Part shown: positions 54,706 through 64,000 of the stretch, in pieces
Position numbering within the stretch: the first letter of the stretch is position 1
Layout of the letters: each line of letters opens with the position of its first letter
Assembly: GCF_040954835.1 (NCBI RefSeq)
Contig: NC_090703.1
Location: 20,039,444 to 20,103,443 of the forward strand
DNA length: 64,000 nucleotides
Origin: Lepisosteus oculatus
Taxonomy: Eukaryota > Chordata > Actinopteri > Semionotiformes > Lepisosteidae
Reading direction: 5' to 3'
The notes under the pieces: model-generated
Seen by the model: only the letters and a program-made list of their open reading frames with translations
What the model was told of the DNA's origin: nothing
The model's database searches: none
Translations under genes and position numbers: made by a program

Positions 54706-57106
54706 AGAGATCCCTCCCTGCTAATACCGAATATGCAGGTACCGTATGAGGGATTCCAACTCTTCATCTGGGTGAAATCCTGTTTGTTTAATAGTCGGTC
54801 ATAGTGCCTGCCGTGTACAGGTTTCGGGAAACTGCTCGATTATAATCAAGGTAGTTAATCCGGATCTGTTCCTACTGGTCTGTTTATACAGGAGAGATCT
54901 TGTCAGAAAAAGCACTGCCTTGAACAGTTTATAAAGTAGGTACACTATAAAGCACTGATTTTCCCTTAAGCGCCTAAGAGCAAGCTCAGCATAGGATATT
55001 TAGACTTCTCATGGAAACTATTTTAAATGCTTTTCGTTTTAAAATAAGCTAGCAAAAAAACAACGGAGTGTCACGTTTGGTTTTGTCTTTTGTATAAATT
55101 TGAATTTTCAAGATTCACATAGCAAACTAGTGAAAACGCGTCAAACACGTTTTATAAACATGCAGTGAAACCTTAAAACTTTAAAGCTTTGTAAACTGGG
55201 CACAGTGTACATGAGAATGCCATATGGTGACTAATAGAAATGACAAAGAAAAAACATTGTTTAAACAATCAATTATACTTTTTTATTTTCCCAGATATAA
55301 GTATTTGATGGTGCTCTTTACAAAAAAAAACACGACATTGAAAAGAATAACAAGTGAAAACTTTAATTTAAAAGAAAATAGATCTTGATTTGTTAATAGG
55401 AGATGCCTTTATCCTCGTCAGGATCAGAAAGTAACACCAATCCTTCATAAATGTTGTGATTAACATTTTCTTCGATTGTATATTCCACCCAATCACACAC
55501 CAACCGGTTATTTGGGTTAGAAGCTGTCAAAAGGACTGTAGACTAAGTCACATAAAAAATCTGACCCAATGTGAAGCATATAAACACATCCCCTCACACT
55601 CTTCTCTGACACCTTCAAGTCAAAAATGCGCTAATAGTTTTTTCAGTAAAATTGCCTGTGCTGTAAATTCAAAGGTACTATTTACACTACCCCTGCACAA
55701 AAGCATCTTTATTCAATGTGTATATTATATTTCTTATTACAGTGGGATTAATATGGCATTGCCTGGTGAGCGTTGGACAAATACTCAGTAACATTACTGA
55801 TGCACTCAGCTGAGTCACAGTCCTGCTCTGTAGACCGATTTTTCTCTGCCAGTCCTTTTCCTTTCAGTAGCTTCTCTCTCCCTCAGCCGCTTGTGCTCAC
55901 TGTACCACCAGTTCAATTTAGGATCGCATTTTAAAAGACTGATATTGCCAGCTGTGATCACACACGCCGAGGTCAGACACTGTGTGAGAGGTACATTTGC
56001 AAATGTAGGGTTTCTCTTTACTTCAGAAGATGCGTTACCTTCTTCACTGATCTGGAGAAATTAAACAGCGGAGCGCTAGATTATATCAAAGACTCAGTAA
56101 ATGGTGAAATTCAAAAGAGTTTCAGAAAGTAGATGCCCAGTTCCAACATATGGAGGCTCCCATGTTACGCATAAAACGAGGCAATTCAGTACAGTAAACC
56201 CTGGGTTTAAATGACTAATAGAGGCAAAGGGTTCCGTTAATGTCAACTATCTTTTAATCAAGAGTGACATTTTTTGGGCCAAACACTCATTATTAAATGA
56301 GATACAGTAAATATATATATATACCTTCTACCTCTTTTGGGTCATTTTGTACTAATTATATATGATAGTTAAAATCATAATCAGTTAGAAAATTGTTCCT
56401 GCCTTTTTTTCACATAAATATACAAGCTCTTATTTCATCTATTGTAAAATATATTGTATAGAATTCAGTAAAGCACATGAAACACAAGCTACCTACCCCT
56501 ATAGGGCACCAGTGATGTTCCTGCATTTTAAACCTATGTAGTATTTATTTTACCTTTGTGCCTTTCCCTGTTATTGGGATTTTTCTGATCTTACAGACAA
56601 AATTCCATTTTAGCAGATTTTGTCCGTAAAATCCAAAGTTTGTCAAGCAACAACCATTAAACCGAGGGATTTCTGTAATGAACTTCCTGGAAGTCCACAG
56701 GGTTTGACACAGGTTGATCAAAAGCAGGGAGAGGGAAAAATAAACCATGAAAAATCCTGACAACCCAGTGGCACGAGTTTTCACGATGTCTAAAACGGAT
56801 TCAAAATGGAAAAAACCTTCCCCTAATCCCTAAGAACAGACAAAAAATTCACACATGAATGGTAGTTTAATGGGAGCTTCATAAATATTTCACTTTTTGA
56901 TGGATCATATCAGGCAGCACATTCACACAGTGTCCCTGAAGAGGCAAGTGGGATTTCGGGATACAGGGAAGACCAGGTGTGCTGGTACCCTCGCAGGACG
57001 TCTGCTACCTGGTCACAGTAAAGCATTGCTGTGTGGGGCGACATCGTCGGTGCGGAGAGTCATACAGCCAAGACGAGCTGCCTGGGGGGCCGTTGGGGTG
57101 GGGGGC
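54706..57106. other. TC2N-FBLN5 intergenic region and FBLN5 3' untranslated region
   Basis: No coding exon was found. The part nearest 57106 is the FBLN5 3' untranslated region. The first AATAAA on the minus strand after the stop codon is at 56544-56549. Confidence 0.5.
56544..56549 (-). terminator. Candidate FBLN5 polyadenylation signal
   Basis: AATAAA on the minus strand, about 560 nt beyond the FBLN5 stop codon; an ATTAAA variant at 56866-56871 is an alternative. Confidence 0.35.
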
Positions 57107-57268
57107 TCAGTAAGAATACTCGGAGACGAATATCGTCAGGCGGATGATGGAGCTGCCTCGGAAGTTGATGACGTTGTTGACGGTGACCATCTCCAAGTCC
57201 AGCACCAGCTCCTTGGGCCCCTTGATGGGTCGAGCCAGGACCAGCGTGGCACTGACGTTGCTGGTTTG
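57107..57268 (-). CDS. FBLN5: FBLN5 last exon: fibulin C-terminal module, part 2
   Basis: Phase 0, 53 codons plus stop. It encodes QTSNVSATLVLARPIKGPKE and on to VTVNNVINFRGSSII, ending EYSY then TGA at 57109-57107. Confidence 0.97.
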   Translation of the reverse strand, partial: QTSNVSATLVLARPIKGPKELVLDLEMVTVNNVINFRGSSIIRLTIFVSEYSY

Positions 57269-60200
57269 CTGCATTCGAACAGACAACAGGAGAGCACCAC
57301 CGTGAGTGTGCCAGCTCATAAAAAGGGATAAAAAATGGTCCACGTGACCTTTTTATTTGCCGACTACACTGGACAAACTTTACTTTCACGTACCACATGC
57401 TGGATCAGCAGTCATCACAATCTACTGTAGCCTGCAACTATCAAAGAGTCAACTGTGGAAAGGTTCTAGGATGAAAGACACCATGGAGGAGGAAAATGTC
57501 GCCCGACTTCATGATCACCAAATCCTTTTGAACTCTATCTTGAAGTTAAAGGTCTCTTCCACCTTGATTATGACTTTGCAACTGCCAAAAATGTAAACTA
57601 GAAGCTCAGATCAGAAAGTTATCATTTTTATAAGACGAGTAATGGTACTAGAAGAGTCTTCAAAGATACTGCCTATAGACATTTCTTACGAAGCCCACTC
57701 AGATGCCAAGACCCCGATTCAGGACGACAGGGAATAGTTCTGCTCTGCACATTTGATGGATGCTAGCAATTCAGTTTTTCAAAGGTCTCGTGGAGCTGAA
57801 CTGCAAACTGAGTATACTGTAGATATCCTCACTTTTATATTGCATCAGTGGAATGATTCTTGCAGTTGCTGTGTTGTTAAAATGTCTCATTTTTATTCCT
57901 GGTTATTCAATTGCAAGCTTAATAGGCTAACTATTTGGATAGTGTTACTATCTGGATGGAGGATGACTTGTTAGTAATAGCCTAAGTTTCAAGATGAATT
58001 TACTTCCTTTTTGACCATCCCCGATGTGAAAGGTACAAGGTATGAATTCTAACCCCAATCTGTCACACCAAGTGGTTTCAAGTTCTGTTCTTTATGCTTA
58101 CTTCAGGCCTGGTCTATTTACTCATTGTTCTGCCATAAAAGGCGGCTCTATTAACCACAATTTGATTGCCAATATTTAAATGTTTGAACTCCCAGTTGGG
58201 GAGTATGGATTAATTATTAAACATGGATTAATTATTAAATATTTCAACTGATACCTTTGGTGACATTTTAACCGTTTTTTTTCCCAAATATTTAAGAATA
58301 TAAGAATAGTTATTGGAGAAAACAGGGCATTTAACTTGTTATTATATTGGTTATGCTCGGTTACAGTAACTGAATCTACCCCTGTGCTTTTATTATTAAT
58401 ACTATATTGATGAAGCAGTATCAACAGTCTGTGTGAGAAGCTATATATGTCATGTCATTTGCCAAACCGCTTTATACTATACGGTGTTGCGGGAAGCCGG
58501 AGCCTACCAGGCAAGCAACGAGCACAAGGCAGGTACACCCTGGACGGGCCGCCAGTCCATCGCAGGGCAAGTGCAAGCCAAACATACATGGGGACGATTC
58601 GGAGGCCACGGTAAAGGCCGAGGGGGGAAATTTGGCCCGGGAACCGGGATAACTCCCTACTCTTACCGAGAAATGCCTGGGGATCTTTAACGAACACTGA
58701 GAGTCAGGACCTCGGTTTAATTTCTCAACCGAAAGACGGCGCCCACTACAGTATAGTGTCCCCACCACTGTACCAGGGCAGTAGGTCAATAGATGGGCGC
58801 CCCCTATTGGTTTCACTAACACCACTTCCAGCAGCAACCATGGTTTCCCAGGAGGTCTCGCATCCAGGTACTGACCAGGCTCAACCCTGCTGAGCTTCAG
58901 TGGGCTGCCAGTTGAGAGCTGCAGGGTGATATGGCTAGAAGCTGTATATCGACAAAATAATTATTCTTAATAATAATAATAAGGCACTTAACGATTATAC
59001 CAAACCTAATTATCAGAGAGATAATACAAAAGAACTTTCATGGCTCTAATCCTGACCTTGCAGAAGGAAATAATGGTGCCTGAAGTTTCTTGTGTTCTTT
59101 TGATTTCCCCACACTTTATTTAACAAGTGGAAATTTCAAATTCTACAGTATCTGTTCAATAACTGTAGTTTCTTTAAAAATTACAGCTGAAATGTTCATT
59201 GCGCCATCTGCTGGTGTAAACTAGAAAACATCATAGCAGAGCTCGCTGTGAGGTTCAGTTTCATCCTAACACAGTCCGTGTAGGAAGGCTTGACTGATGA
59301 AAATTATTGAACTTACAAAGTTATAATTAAGGGCCCCAACATAAACTGTAAGAAGCTGTAGAGCTTTATTTTAAAGAGATTTTTCGGAGATGCTGAAAAT
59401 GCCCTTTGAATCCATAAATGAACCTCTTCAGACAGAAGGAAAAGACCAGAAATGAACAAACATCTCCCAAAACAGCAAAGCGCCCCTGTTATTTCCATTC
59501 ACAATCACCTACAATGGCAATCCTTTCCAAAATCAAATCAAAACAAAACCATATTGTGGTCATATGCCAAAATACCAGAATATTTTGGATTTAGGTTCAA
59601 GCTTCAGTGTGTTTAAGATGTGTCAATCACAAGCTTCTCCATAATTCTGTAATAGTTTTTGAAAAAAAAAGGGCTGAAAGTCATCAGGATCAGGCACTCG
59701 GCTGCGACTTTTTTACCGCTATGCCACCACTGTGCTTCTTCCCAGCAGGGGCTGGAGTGACGCTGTTATTATGGCACAAACAACCGAACACTGCCAACAG
59801 GTCAGAGTGTGTCTGGTACTCTCGCTACCTACCCTCATATAGAACTCCCTCCCGTCGTTGCCGGACTTGATCTGGAATATGTAGAAGGCCCCAGGGTAGC
59901 GTGAGGTCGCCTGCATCTGGAAGATGTCAGCCGGCACGCTGCGCCCAGCTGTGATGTCCATGTGCTTGTACAGGATGGTGAAGGGCTTGTCCCTGCAGGC
60001 AGGGTTGTCCGCTGAGCACATGCATTGGCTGCAACACAAAGAAACAGGGCACTGCTTGCGGGGAGTCCAGCACACAGGTAGCCGCACACGAAGCCTTAGT
60101 TTACCTCCTGTTTGTCTTCCAACATTTCAGATATGCCCTTTAAAAACGTTATTAGGTACACTGCAGAAATCTGAAAACCTGGAACTGACCTTCATGAAAA

Positions 60201-63200
60201 GAGAATAATTAGGCATATTCATTCAAAGCTTCCTTAGATGAATCAAGGGAAATCAATACTGAAGTCAAGTAACAACCATTGCTTTTAAACTATATTTGAG
60301 GAGAACGTCTCATCAATTTCCCCTTGTGTCAAGAACAGTTCTTTCCGGGCCCTATGCAGACGACACAATCCGGAATTGTGTGGTAACACTGAGGAAAAAG
60401 TCATGCAGGAGAGGGTATGGAGACGGGGGGGCGTGTCCAAGGGGTGCAGGTGTCCAGGGGAAGTGAGTCCGGGGCGAATGATCCAAGAGAAAATCCAAAC
60501 GGGTAATCCAAGACAGAAGCAAAGTCCAAGGCCAGGAGATCCACCCAGGGGATTAAAACCATGAACCGGGTCGGGACCGGCAGGGCGGGAAATCAGGAAC
60601 AGAAGGTTAAAACCATAACGGAGCCACACACAGCAGGACCCAGGGCTCTCACGAAGTGGAATTCAATGAGGAACCAAGAGTGACATCTGCATCTGGCTTT
60701 TAAGGTGGAACGGAAATAAGAAACAGGTGCAGGTAATGGGGCAGAACAAGGAAGGGCTGGAACGCCCTTAAGAGGAGGAGTAGAGATCGTGACACCTTGC
60801 ACTTAACTCTCATGGACTACATGTCATACTTAAAAAGTATTTTTAAGAACAGACTTAAAAAGTGGAAATGCTTTGTGAGTTCCAAGCACAGGCTGAGCTC
60901 GGAGATGCAGACCTCAGGGTTTTGAGGCTGGGTCATGTCACTAGCTGACTGCGACCAGGATGTTCCAAAGGGTAGTACTGGGGCTTGTCCACAAGTGAAA
61001 CAGCGCCTCCCAGATGTAAGTGAGGGATGCAGAGCTCAGTGTGTCAAACACTTGAAGGACTTGGCTTGGCTTGAAGGCCATTAACTGGCAATTTTATTCA
61101 AAAGAAGTAAAAACGTCTACAATCAAAAACAATGTAACATTTGTGAACGAAACTCAATAACACTGATTTAGAATAGGAAACCATTGCAGGTGAGAGCACT
61201 TACTTTTCACCAAGCTCAATGTAAGGCTCCTCGCATTTAATTGGGTCCAGGCACTTATATCCTCCCTGGAAATTGAAACATACTTGTGCTGTTGTACAGG
61301 TGTTGTTACCAGTGTCACATTCATTGATATCTTAAAAATCAAACACACAACAAGTATGGTCAGTTTAACATTCATTATTAAACAAACAAACAAACAAACA
61401 AACAGATGCAGCTTCCAAACGACTGAATACCTTGAAAATGAAAATACTGTTTTATCCTTTTTGTCAGATTTAAATGTCTACTGGACATTTCTATGGTGCA
61501 GGAGTCTTCAATCCTGAGCCCCAATCTAATCCAAATTAGAAGACCTGCATGTTGAACAGAGCAAATGAGCATGAACTATATCATATACTGTACATATATT
61601 ATATGATATGATATAGTTCAGGTGGGTAGCTGCGTCAGCATACATAGGCTGCAAAGGAACAAGTAATAGGTTTGTTCCATGCTGAAAAGAGAAGAAAGAA
61701 AACACCGTCCATGGAGCCTTCTTCAGGTTCAGGTGACACACCTGAAGAAGGCTCCACGGCTGAAACGTTGTGTTTTCTTTCTTCTCTTTTCAGCATGGAA
61801 TAAACCTATTACTTGTTCCTATTATATGATATATCCTACATATATTGAATTATGGAAATCCAGTATTTGAGGGCTTAAGGGTACTCCAATTTTCTATCCA
61901 AATGATCCCTAAATTACTTTAACAAAACACCTGCTTACTTATTTATAATAAATTGTAGAAATTCAGGATTGAATAGTGACTTCTGAATCCTGATAGATTG
62001 GGGCTCTTCAGGACAAAAAGCTGGCAATACACCTAAGAAATGATACATGCAGATTGTGGAAAAAAAAGGTCTTTAACAAATGAGAATGTCATCGTTTATA
62101 AATGAACTACTCCTTAAGTGTGTTTTGAATGTAAACCAGCTAGGGAGAAGGAGCAGATTAAGCAAAGATGAAATAATAATAAAAATAATGATTGCAAACA
62201 TCTCAATGTGAATGTGAATCTCATAACCATTTCTTTTGGTCTTATATGAATGTCAGAGCTGCCACTGCTCTCAGACGTGTGGTTCTCATGCATCAATATT
62301 CTCTTAAGGAAGAAGCTGGCTGACAATCCCTATCCTTCAGTACTCAAACTTATTAACAGCAGAATATTGTATAAGCATTGTTGATAAACTGAGCATCTGG
62401 ATAAGTCATACATATTATCTCATTATAACCACAGGAGTGTACAAGTAGTGGTTAATTCCATGCAGCAAATGAGACAGAAAGAAAAAAAGCTAATTGAGAA
62501 ATTAACCTATTTGCATCCCATGCTGAGATAGGTCCACATTCTAATCTCTTAGCTCAGAAATATGTAATAAAAATCAGAGTCACCTGAAGAAATAAACAAG
62601 ATAAAACACAGTTTCTGTATTTGTTTTCTGTATCCCCTACCAATGGCTTTGCACGTTCAGAAAATCCTGACGTTTCGTACTAATTGGCCTGAGAAAGGGT
62701 ACACCAAGCAGAAGGGTATTGAAAGAGCCATTAATTTCAACTCTGGAACAGTGCTGTGCACTTCTGGTTCCTATAAGTGACCCTTTACGTCCCCAAAATC
62801 ACACAGAAACACTTGCAAGGTAACAAAAGGTTCATCTGAATTTAAATTAGGCAACTCTGATCCTCAAATAATTTTAGGATTTGCTTCACATGATCTGTGA
62901 ATAATCAATAACATTCATCACTCTTCACAACTAAATTGTTTCCTGTCTTCTGGGATTGACTGTCGACAGGCTCTCTAGAAACCCTGCTGGACTGGTGCAA
63001 CACGTGTGGCTCTTGCTGCTCCTGTAGCTCACAAGCTCCGAGCACACACAGACTATCTGCCTCTCTCAGATCTTAAGCTTTGTGTCTGTAGAGCGGCTAG
63101 GCCACTGTGCCCCTACCTTCACAGCTCCGGTTGTCCTCATATATTAAATACCCTGGTGGACACTCGCAGTAGAAGGATCCAGGTGTGTTCTTACAGGAAT

Positions 63201-63239
63201 GCTGACACAGAAACTCCGAGAAACCACACTCATTCAGAT
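57107..63239 (-). CDS. FBLN5: FBLN5, fibulin-5, 3' part (last four exons)
   Basis: Fibulin-5 is a secreted elastic-fibre assembly protein that binds tropoelastin, LOX-family proteins and integrins. The window holds the last two calcium-binding EGF modules and the fibulin C-terminal module; the signal peptide, RGD-bearing first EGF module and other EGF exons lie beyond 64000. Visible features are DLNEC and DINEC calcium-binding starts, six-cysteine EGF patterns, the hydroxylation motif C-x-N-x4-F-x-C-x-C, and the conserved CRDKPFTILYKHMDITAGRS, SVPADIFQMQAT, YIFQIKSGNDGREFYMR and VINFRGSSIIRL of the C-terminal module. All splice phases join. It ends FVSEYSY. Confidence 0.96.
57269..58449 (-). 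other. FBLN5 last intron, left part
   Basis: No exon or clear repeat is seen up to the composite repeat that begins at about 58450. Confidence 0.45.
58450..58942 (-). repeat. Composite repeat: 5S SINE head and body joined to a GGATGG-family segment
   Basis: From the right, on minus: 5S-like head (GCTCAGCAGG, ACCTGGATGCGAGACCTCCT), then the SINE body as far as GGGCCAAATTTCC. Left of about 58600 the text changes to GCGATGGACTGGCGGCCCGT, CCAGGGTGTACCTGCCTTGT and CTCCGGCTTCCCGCAACACC, belonging to the other dispersed family. The L2-type tail of the SINE is absent. Confidence 0.75.
58943..59832 (-). other. FBLN5 last intron, right part
   Basis: Short TAA run at about 58969-58982, possibly left from the adjoining element. 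Otherwise no feature seen. Confidence 0.4.
59833..60028 (-). CDS. FBLN5: FBLN5 exon: fibulin C-terminal module, part 1
   Basis: Phase 2 to 0. It encodes QCMCSADNPACRDKPFTILY and on to SGNDGREFYMR. The acceptor is TTTGTGTTGCAG and the donor GTAGGT. Confidence 0.97.
60370..60795. repeat. Possible LTR-type or dispersed repeat fragment
   Basis: A GC-rich, purine-rich block in an AT-rich intron, with AATCCAAGACAGAAGCAAAG, GTCCAAGGCCAGGAGATCC and the ending GATCGTGACA, which resembles the terminus of the solo LTR near 42.7 kb. No matching start or target duplication was found. Confidence 0.35.
61204..61330 (-). CDS. FBLN5: FBLN5 exon: last calcium-binding EGF module
   Basis: Phase 1 to 2. It starts DINECDTGNNTCTTAQVCFN and ends EEPYIELGE. 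The donor is AAAA|GTAAGT. Confidence 0.95.
61616..61819 (+). repeat. Foldback element with hammerhead-like core, copy 2
   Basis: After CAGGTGGGTAGCTGCGTCAG, shared with the copy at 37612, two arms face each other. The left arm is 61656-61728, the right arm about 61739-61819, both ending in GGAACAAGTAATAGGTTT or its reverse. The right arm keeps CTGAAGAAGGCTCCACGGCT and GAAACGTTGTG; the left arm has lost the GAAAC core. The spacer is about 10 bp. Confidence 0.7.
61820..63116 (-). other. FBLN5 intron between the two EGF exons
   Basis: AT-rich, no exon or named repeat seen. Confidence 0.45.
63117..63239 (-). CDS. FBLN5: FBLN5 exon: calcium-binding EGF module
   Basis: Phase 1 to 1, one complete module. 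It starts DLNECGFSEFLCQHSCKNTP and ends with NRSCE. CKNTPGSFYCEC carries the Asn-hydroxylation pattern. The donor is GTAGGG. Confidence 0.96.
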
Positions 63240-64000
63240 CTGAAGGCAGCAAATGAAAGGACAGCTTTTTCAAAGGGTAAACAGGCTGCATAATGCTGTC
63301 AGGTTGCCATCAACCACTACTAGGCACTCCTGCACAGAACATCACTCTTGGAAATCCTTGCTGATTGGCCTGTTGTACTCAACAATTAGCATATCATTCT
63401 CCATGTCTGCTCCACACTTGCTGACATTCCTCTGTGTGGTTGACACAAATACCTGATTCATCACTACAGAGGACATGGCTCCAGTCCTGAATGGTTCATC
63501 TGGAGTGCCAACCTCCAGAATACCAAAGGCATTGTTCTCTTGGTTCTTTTCTTTCTTGATTTTGACAAGGTCTAACTGATGAGTCATCATCTGTGCCTTT
63601 TCCTAATACAGCTTTTACAGCTTTACAGCTTTTTTACTAATAACATAATTTAGCATTTCTGCATTAGTTATCACACGATTTCATGACAGTCAGTCACAAA
63701 TAACAAGATAATCAAAATGAAGCTAAAAACACTAAATCCACAACCAGCATCTGTATACTGTACTTTGCTTCTCTAAAAACATATATACCTATAAAGAAAG
63801 ATAACTTTCCTTTGAGGCTCAGTATATTTTCACAAACATCATTCCTTAGAAGACAGATGTTTATTCCTGTGCTTTTCAAAAGAAGGAAGACATTTTGAAG
63901 TTTTTAAGACATTTAGGGAAATACACCTAACCTCACACTTTCCAATTTGTGCATCTTAGTACTTTATCTCTCCATCATTGAGCTACACACATCGTCTTGT
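63240..64000 (-). other. FBLN5 intron at window edge
   Basis: An 82-codon open frame on minus at 63342-63590 has no EGF pattern and no matching splice sites; its origin is unknown. Nothing else is seen. Confidence 0.4.

Noticed and set aside
56897..57331. A 144-codon open frame on the plus strand
   Set aside because: It is antisense to the last FBLN5 exon, which is clearly coding on minus with a conserved C-terminal module and proper acceptor.

Overview
The window is vertebrate nuclear DNA, most likely from a ray-finned fish. It is intron-rich, AT-rich between exons, and carries dispersed repeats typical of fish: 5S-rRNA-derived SINEs with an L2-type tail, tRNA-headed elements ending in GGATGG runs, Tc1 remnants and LINE fragments. 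A sperm CatSper subunit gene together with this repeat set suggests an early-branching ray-finned fish (gar, bowfin or sturgeon grade). I cannot fix the species from sequence alone.

Three genes account for all convincing protein coding, and all three lie on the minus strand. Positions 1-23615 hold CATSPERB, the beta subunit of the CatSper sperm calcium channel. I resolved 27 coding exons whose splice phases all join; they encode 1104 codons, and the last few codons and the stop lie beyond position 1. Positions 32340-54.7 kb hold TC2N, a tandem C2-domain nuclear protein, with 11 coding exons, 489 residues and a probable non-coding first exon near 54.5-54.7 kb. Positions 57107 to the right edge hold the 3' part of FBLN5 (fibulin-5): two calcium-binding EGF modules and the fibulin C-terminal module. 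Its upstream exons lie beyond 64000. The order FBLN5-TC2N-CATSPERB on one strand is the same as in the human 14q32 region, which supports the gene calls. The genes are neighbours by ancient synteny and show no sign of a shared pathway: one is a sperm channel subunit, one an intracellular C2 protein, one an elastic-fibre matrix protein.

The rest is introns and two intergenic gaps (23.6-32.3 kb and 54.7-57.1 kb) filled with repeats. The notable ones are: at least seven copies or fragments of a 5S-rRNA-derived SINE, all on the minus strand; one copy of it fused to a different repeat; an unclassified family with three copies inside CATSPERB introns; a solo LTR with a perfect 5-bp target duplication in a TC2N intron; a MITE-like element with imperfect terminal inverted repeats; a near-palindromic foldback element with a hammerhead-like core; and an exactly 40-bp minisatellite of seven units that overlaps the splice donor of a TC2N exon, each unit carrying a CCAAT-type motif. 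I found no rRNA, tRNA or CRISPR features and no foreign gene cluster.

Exon coordinates were set by reading GT/AG borders and testing phase by eye, so single boundaries may be off where noted.
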